Source of the DNA: Izhakiella australiensis
GTDB lineage: Bacteria > Pseudomonadota > Gammaproteobacteria > Enterobacterales > Enterobacteriaceae
Reading direction: 5' to 3'
Assembly (NCBI RefSeq): GCF_002006995.1
Contig: NZ_MRUL01000007.1
Span: forward strand, 124,001 to 188,000
DNA: 64,000 nucleotides
Shown here: piece after piece, positions 59,506-64,000 of the stretch
How the letters are laid out: every line of letters begins with the position of its first letter
How positions within the stretch are numbered: position 1 is the stretch's first letter
The notes under the pieces: model-generated
Told to the model about the DNA's origin: nothing
The model's database searches: none
The model's input: the letters and a program-made list of their open reading frames with translations, nothing else
Program-made: the position numbers and the translations under genes

Positions 59506-60477
59506 ATGTCAGGATCGCCGGATAGACATTCTTTGCAGGACCGCGCCTTTCAGCTGTTGAAAAGCATGATTGATGACGGGCGCCTTTCCCCCGGCGAGAA
59601 GCTGCTGGAGGCGCGGGTATCAAAAGCCTTCGGCATCAGCCGCTCTCCGGCGCGCTACGCGTTGCGCAAGCTGTGTGAGCAGCAGTTGATTCTGGAGGTG
59701 CAGGGGCGGGGCTATGAGGTTGCCGGCAAGCGCGATGCGCACAGTGCGACTCAGCACGCGACGCTGGATGCGATAAAAATCCCGGCGGTGGCGCGTTGGG
59801 AAGGGATGTATAACCAGCTGGAACAGACGTTGTGCAGCAGCATTATTTTCAACTCGGTGCGCATTATTGAAGAACGGGTAGCGGAACATTTTCACGTCAG
59901 CCGCACCGTAGTGCGCGATGTGCTGGCGCGCATGCACAGCGTCGGACTGGTGAATAAAGACACGCCGGGACGCTGGATTGCCCCGCAGGTTACCCCGGAG
60001 AAAACCCATCATCTGTATGAGATCCGCTGGCTACTGGAACCCCAGGCGCTGATCCAGGCCGCGCCGAAAGTGCCGCAAAGCTATCTGCTGCGGGCCAGGC
60101 AGACGGTAGAACAATCGCTGGATGGCTTTCCGCGCGACGGCTTTGATACCGACATTGTCGAAAACGACCTGCACGTGACGCTGCTGTCCTACTGTCCTAA
60201 CGTTGAGATCCTGCAGGTCCTGGCGCGTACCCGGATTCTGTTTGTGCCAACTCGCTACCTGTTCGATCCGGTATTGCATATCCCGATTTCAATGATTGAA
60301 GATGCGTTAAAAGAACATCTGCGCATTTACGACCTGCTACTGAGCAACCAGCCGCAGAAGGCGGCCGGGGCGCTGCGCCTTCATCTGCAACAGGCCGATG
60401 AGCGCTGGTTAAAACGTTTTAACCGCGCGGTTCGCCCGGCCGATCTGCATATTCCGGACTATCTGCTGACCCTGTAA
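59506..60477 (+). CDS. GntR-family regulator with two winged-helix domains and an FCD domain
   Basis: A 323-residue protein. wHTH 1 is at about 10-72 (LSPGEKLLEARVSKAFGISR, ALRKLCEQQLILEVQGRGYEV), wHTH 2 at about 101-160 (IIEERVAEHFHVSRTVVRDVL, HSVGLVNKDTPGRWIAP), and the FCD ligand domain at about 165-320 (ENDLHVTLLSY, EDALKEHLRIYDLLL, ALRLHLQQADE). Standard FadR/VanR proteins have one wHTH and about 220-250 residues, so the architecture is unusual but the frame is uninterrupted. It faces the FAH operon and probably controls it. ATG 59506 has only a weak Shine-Dalgarno. Confidence 0.83.
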   Translation: MSGSPDRHSLQDRAFQLLKSMIDDGRLSPGEKLLEARVSKAFGISRSPARYALRKLCEQQLILEVQGRGYEVAGKRDAHSATQHATLDAIKIPAVARWEGMYNQLEQTLCSSIIFNSVRIIEERVAEHFHVSRTVVRDVLARMHSVGLVNKDTPGRWIAPQVTPEKTHHLYEIRWLLEPQALIQAAPKVPQSYLLRARQTVEQSLDGFPRDGFDTDIVENDLHVTLLSYCPNVEILQVLARTRILFVPTRYLFDPVLHIPISMIEDALKEHLRIYDLLLSNQPQKAAGALRLHLQQADERWLKRFNRAVRPADLHIPDYLLTL

Positions 60478-60502
60478 AAGACGCGGCGGGGCGCTGATAA
60501 TC

Positions 60503-61990
60503 TTAGCTTGCATGCTGCCACATTTCGCTCATCGCCAGCTCCAGCTTTTTAAATAGCCGGTAGCGCGCTTCATGGAAGACGACGCGTTCGGGGCGCGGCG
60601 TAAGCACATCGGGGTTGATCTGCACCGCCTGCTGCGCGGCGTCGGCGAGGTTTTTCCATATCCCGACGCCGACCCCGGCACACAGGGCGGCGCCCAGCGC
60701 GCCGGTCTCTTTGCATTCGGTTACCCGGATCGGAATGTCCAGCACGTCGGCAAACATCTGCGGCCAGACGCAGCTGCGCGCCGCGCCGCCGGACAGCGTC
60801 GCCTGGCTAAAGACAATGCCGGCGGCACGCAGGCGGTCGATGTGCGCGCGATGGGCAAAGGTTACCCCTTCAAACAGCGCAAACAGCATATCGGCACGGG
60901 TATGCCAGCCGCCCAGACCGTAGAATCCGGCTTTTGCCGGTTCGGCTTTACGGCCGGAATAAAGGTAAGGGTGATACAGCGGCAGCTGGGCGTTAGGTAT
61001 CACCTGGGCCACGCTGTCGCTGCTGCGCGATGCGCCATGACCGGCGCGGCCGTCGTCGAACTCGCGTAAAAACCAGTCGAGATTGGCCGCTGAGGTGGCG
61101 CTGGCTTCAATCGCCATAAAGCGGTCTTTTTCGATCATAGAGTTCATAAATACCGGGCGCAGGTAGTTAGTGTTATCCACCACCACCTGATTAATACTCC
61201 AGGTGCCGGCAACGATCGAAGCCTCGCCGCTATTGACCACGCCGGAGCCAACGGCGCTTGCCACCACGTCAAAAATCCCGGCCACCACCGGAATGCCCGA
61301 CGGCAGGCCGGTAAGCCGTGCGGCGTGGGGGGTAACCTGACCGACGATATCACAGGATTCACGCAGCGCCGGCAGGCGTGAGAGGGCGTCTTCAATGTCG
61401 TACAACGCCAGCAGCTGGCGGCTGTAACCGCGCTGGCGGTAGTCGATAAGCCCGGCGCCGGCGGCGTCAGAATAGTCGGCGCTGGCGCTGCCGCACAGGA
61501 AATGCGCAATCACGTCTTTGGCGCACAGCAAGTGTCCCACCTGCTGCCAGAGCGCTGGCCGGTGTTGTTTGATCCAACTGATAAGCACCGGCGTAGCCGC
61601 AGGCCAGGGTTTTTGCAGAGACAGCTGATAAATCTGCTTATCTCTGCCGCTGTCGGCCAGCATTTGCACCAGATCGACGGCGCGCTGGTCGATAGACTGA
61701 ATGCCGAACAGCGGCTGCTGCTGACGATCGAGCGCATACAAACCGTTGCCGTGACCGGCGGCGCCGACCGCAACCACGTCGTCGGCCAGCGCACCGGCCT
61801 GCTGCAGGCAGCGGCTTACCGCTTCGCTGACCCCATGCCAGATATCTTCCACCGGACGCTCGGCGTAGCCTTCCTGCGGATGGCGGGTTCTGCCTGCGCA
61901 CTCAGCGACTGAAAGGACCTGGCCGCTGAAATCAAACAGCACCGCTTTGATCATGGTGTTTCCGGCATCAATACCGAGGATCTGACTCAT
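60503..61990 (-). CDS. FGGY-family carbohydrate kinase
   Basis: A sugar or polyol kinase of 495 residues in the FGGY/ASKHA superfamily. It starts ILGIDAGNTMIKAVLFDFSG (phosphate loop 1), with GAAGHGNGLYALD, GIFDVVASAVGSGVV, and the adenosine motif TLSGGAARSCVWPQMFAD followed by ETGALGAALCAG. The pattern fits erythritol, xylulose and rhamnulose-kinase-like members; the substrate is probably the polyol or sugar handled with the aldolase and the G3P-dehydrogenase-like protein next door. GGAG precedes the ATG. Confidence 0.87.
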   Translation of the reverse strand: MSQILGIDAGNTMIKAVLFDFSGQVLSVAECAGRTRHPQEGYAERPVEDIWHGVSEAVSRCLQQAGALADDVVAVGAAGHGNGLYALDRQQQPLFGIQSIDQRAVDLVQMLADSGRDKQIYQLSLQKPWPAATPVLISWIKQHRPALWQQVGHLLCAKDVIAHFLCGSASADYSDAAGAGLIDYRQRGYSRQLLALYDIEDALSRLPALRESCDIVGQVTPHAARLTGLPSGIPVVAGIFDVVASAVGSGVVNSGEASIVAGTWSINQVVVDNTNYLRPVFMNSMIEKDRFMAIEASATSAANLDWFLREFDDGRAGHGASRSSDSVAQVIPNAQLPLYHPYLYSGRKAEPAKAGFYGLGGWHTRADMLFALFEGVTFAHRAHIDRLRAAGIVFSQATLSGGAARSCVWPQMFADVLDIPIRVTECKETGALGAALCAGVGVGIWKNLADAAQQAVQINPDVLTPRPERVVFHEARYRLFKKLELAMSEMWQHAS

Positions 61991-62050
61991 TTCCGACTCC
62001 GTTAAAACGACGAAGACGGCGCACAGCTTAAGCGCCGGCCCTGGTGAAAC

Positions 62051-62890
62051 TTAGCCCTGCTGGTAGATTTCCAGCGCCTGAGCGCCGCTGACGCCCTGAT
62101 GAATAATCGCCATCAGCGCTTTTACCACCCGTGAAGGATTAGCGTGTTGATAGACGTTGCGCCCGTAAACCATACCTTTGGCGCCCTGTGCCATCAGCGC
62201 TGCGCTCTTTTGCAGCACCGCGCCCAGCTCGCCCTTGCCGCCGCCGCGTACCAGCGTCGGGCAGCGGGCGGCTTCCACCACGCGATGAAAATCCTCCACG
62301 TTATCGGTGGGATCGGCCTTGATGATATCGGCGCCCAGTTCGCGCGCCAGCCGTACCAGCGGTACGATTTTTTCCACATCGCCAAGGGAACCGTAGGCAG
62401 CGCCCTGACCGGCGGGGGCCATTACCAGCGGTTCAACCATCAGCGGCATGCCGTAGCGATCGCAGGCCTGGCGCAGACGACCAATGTTTTCGACGCACAT
62501 GCGAAAAATGCCCGGTTCGTCGGGAATCAGATAAAGATTGACCACCACCGCGGCAGCATCCATCTGCAGGGCGGCGAGGATCGGCTCGTCCGGGTTATGC
62601 AGCACCGCCCACATTTCGCGATGGCGCGCGGCGTTGTAGGCATTGCCGACGTCGGTACGCATCACCAATGCCGGCTTGCGTCCGGCGTCTTGTTGCAGCA
62701 GGTCTGCCTGACCATAGTTAACCTGAATGGCATCCGGCTGGGCGGCGATCAGGCTGCGCATCACGCTTTCAATATTTTCCAGTCCCAGCAAAAAGTCGGG
62801 CTCGTTGGCGATGCCGTGATCGATGGCCACGTCGAGGCATTTTCCGTGCTGAAACAGGCGATTCATTCGCACTTTACTGGTTGCTGACAT
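62051..62890 (-). CDS. Class I aldolase, DhnA/LsrF (DeoC-LacD) family
   Basis: An aldolase of 279 residues on a TIM barrel: LFQHGKCLDVAIDHGIANEP at the start, IQVNYGQADLLQ, LMVEPLVMAP, the Schiff-base Lys in LGADIIKADPTDN, and PTLVRGGGKGELG at the phosphate-binding end. Members split fructose-1,6-bisphosphate or related ketose phosphates (LsrF acts on phospho-AI-2). ATG 62890 is preceded by AGGAGGA, overriding earlier in-frame starts. The gene overlaps the dehydrogenase stop by about 17 bp. Confidence 0.87.
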   Translation of the reverse strand: MSATSKVRMNRLFQHGKCLDVAIDHGIANEPDFLLGLENIESVMRSLIAAQPDAIQVNYGQADLLQQDAGRKPALVMRTDVGNAYNAARHREMWAVLHNPDEPILAALQMDAAAVVVNLYLIPDEPGIFRMCVENIGRLRQACDRYGMPLMVEPLVMAPAGQGAAYGSLGDVEKIVPLVRLARELGADIIKADPTDNVEDFHRVVEAARCPTLVRGGGKGELGAVLQKSAALMAQGAKGMVYGRNVYQHANPSRVVKALMAIIHQGVSGAQALEIYQQG

Positions 62891-64000
62891 GTCGTGTTTC
62901 CTCCTGAAAAAGGGTGGGATAAAGGCCGGTGAGGCCGTGCAGGCGGGCAAGCTGACGGCAGCATTGTTGTAGATGCTGCTGGCGCTGGTGTTCACTCCAG
63001 CCGAGGGGGGCTGCCGCCAGCAGGGATATTTCCTCAATCAGCGCTGGCGTCAGCTCACCGCAAATCGCCAGCGAAGTGCGGCGAACCAGCAAATCTTCCA
63101 GTTCGCATACCTGCTCATGAATAATCAGAAAGTGTAGCTCGGTGTCGCTGTAACCGGCGTGATACTGCAACGGCTGCTCACCGTGCTGGCGAATCTCGTC
63201 CAACAGCATTAAGGCGCGACTGCCGTAGCGCTGAACCAGCTGCGTTACCCTCGGCAACGGCGTTGAATGCTGCGCGGCTAGCTGACGCTGCCAGCTATCC
63301 TGCGCCTCAGGGGCAGGGAGGTCGCGCCCGCCGCCAATGGCAAGTTCAGCGCTGGACTGCGTGCGGCCAAGGCCGAGCAGGCTTAATACGCGGTCAGCGG
63401 CTTGCTCGCCAAAGCGGCGGAAAGTGGTCCACTTGCCGCCGACCAGGCACAGGGTACTCCAGCCGTGATCGGCTGCGGGCGGCAGCAGCACCAGCGAATG
63501 ATTGCGCGAGATCTGGCCGTTGACCTTCGCGTCGCTGGCGGGCAGCGGACGCACGCCGCAGAAGCTGTAAAGGATGGCGCTGTCAGGCACCACAACTTGG
63601 GGAAAAACAAAGCGCAGAGATTCCAGAATGTAGTTTTTCTCACTCTGCTCGCAGATGGCCGCGTCGGGATCGTCAATGCGGATATCGGTGGAGCCGATCA
63701 GCACTTTGCCAAACCAGGGAAACATAATGCAGACCCGGCCTTCCTGATTTTCAAAGTAGACCATCTCGCCATCCAGCATCTGCAACAGCTCGCTGTGATC
63801 GACAATAAGATGTGACCCTTTGGTGCCGCCGATCAGTTTTTTCGCGGTAGTCGGCGCCAGCCGCTGATTGAGGTTATCTATCCAGGCGCCGCCGGCGTTA
63901 ACCAGCACCTGCGGGCGCAGGGAAAATGACTCGCCGCTCAGGCTATCGCGCAGCGTTATACTGACGCCGTCTGAACCGATAACTTCCATATAGTTGAGTG
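62874..64000 (-). CDS. GlpA/GlpD-like FAD-dependent polyol-phosphate dehydrogenase (3' part; start outside window)
   Basis: Only the C-terminal roughly 375 residues are in the window; the frame stays open through the right edge. Visible segments are VLVNAGGAWIDNLN, GTKGSHLIVDHSELL, GEMVYFENQEGRVCIMFPWFGKVLIGSTD (split across two blocks), FCGVRPL and the DAO_C-type helical domain from about GGGRDLPAPEA onward. The missing N-terminus should hold the FAD Rossmann motif. Together with the kinase and aldolase it forms a polyol/sugar phosphate catabolic unit resembling erythritol or glycerol pathways. Substrate unproven. Confidence 0.85.
   Translation of the reverse strand, partial: LNYMEVIGSDGVSITLRDSLSGESFSLRPQVLVNAGGAWIDNLNQRLAPTTAKKLIGGTKGSHLIVDHSELLQMLDGEMVYFENQEGRVCIMFPWFGKVLIGSTDIRIDDPDAAICEQSEKNYILESLRFVFPQVVVPDSAILYSFCGVRPLPASDAKVNGQISRNHSLVLLPPAADHGWSTLCLVGGKWTTFRRFGEQAADRVLSLLGLGRTQSSAELAIGGGRDLPAPEAQDSWQRQLAAQHSTPLPRVTQLVQRYGSRALMLLDEIRQHGEQPLQYHAGYSDTELHFLIIHEQVCELEDLLVRRTSLAICGELTPALIEEISLLAAAPLGWSEHQRQQHLQQCCRQLARLHGLTGLYPTLFQEETRHVSNQ

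Overview
The window looks like a chromosomal segment of a plant- or environment-associated enterobacterium. GC-rich core genes, a complete C-P lyase (phn) operon, a P2-type contractile tail cluster with a lambda/P2-style lysis cassette, and many organic-acid and sugar-acid transport/catabolism operons fit Erwiniaceae (Pantoea/Erwinia/Mixta-like). That placement is inference, because no rRNA or marker gene is present.

Layout. (1) 1-11.95 kb: lysis genes (endolysin, holin, Rz/Rz1) followed by a full contractile tail (tail terminator-like, spike, sheath, tube, two-frame assembly chaperone, tape measure, gpU, gpX, gpD, gpW, gpJ, gpI, fibre). No head, portal, terminase or integrase gene is seen, which is the organisation of an R-type tailocin (carotovoricin-like). 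The holin is split by a frameshift at a G8 tract. (2) 12.1-14.3 kb: an AT-rich patch with a hexapeptide acetyltransferase and a Mig-14 homologue. (3) 14.7-16.4 kb: an O-methyltransferase and a divergent SDR. (4) 16.4-18.1 kb: a composite repeat with 367-bp tandem units; relatives occur at 31.8-32.5 kb and, inverted, at 53.4-54.1 kb. (5) 18.2-29.5 kb: phnF-GHIJKLMN-P, then phnC-D-E-E behind its own Pho-box-like direct repeats; phnO is absent.

(6) 29.5-31.7 kb: a GT8 glycosyltransferase and an ALO-type FAD oxidase in one operon. (7) 32.6-37.3 kb: a sugar-acid or hydroxyproline-type catabolic module (KGSA dehydrogenase, DapA-family lyase, FCD-type GntR regulator, MHS transporter) sharing a 12-bp candidate operator. 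(8) 37.7-39.0 kb: ArsR/SRPBCC pair and a second, ATPase-less ClpP. (9) 39.6-46.7 kb: an apparently ArsR-controlled sulfur-type cluster (peroxiredoxin, ArsR, TauD-like dioxygenase, sulfonate-type ABC transporter, DHA2 exporter, two-domain rhodanese) with matching palindromes in front of both transcription units.

(10) 46.7-53.4 kb: an Opp/Dpp-type transporter containing a permease-ATPase fusion, its GntR regulator and a divergent DUF1028 protein, with twin palindromes between them. (11) 54.2-60.5 kb: an MHS transporter-SDR-acetoacetate decarboxylase family-FMN hydroxyacid oxidase-FAH operon opposite a GntR-family regulator with two winged-helix domains. (12) 60.5-64.0 kb: FGGY kinase, DhnA-type aldolase and a GlpA/GlpD-like dehydrogenase that runs off the window end.

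Together the window is a set of accessory modules (killing particle, envelope modification, phosphonate and sulfur scavenging, peptide and carboxylate uptake and catabolism) separated by repeat elements. The strongest candidates for undescribed biology are the ArsR-controlled cluster, the tailocin with its disrupted holin and His-rich fibre, the double-wHTH regulator with its operon, and the composite repeat family.
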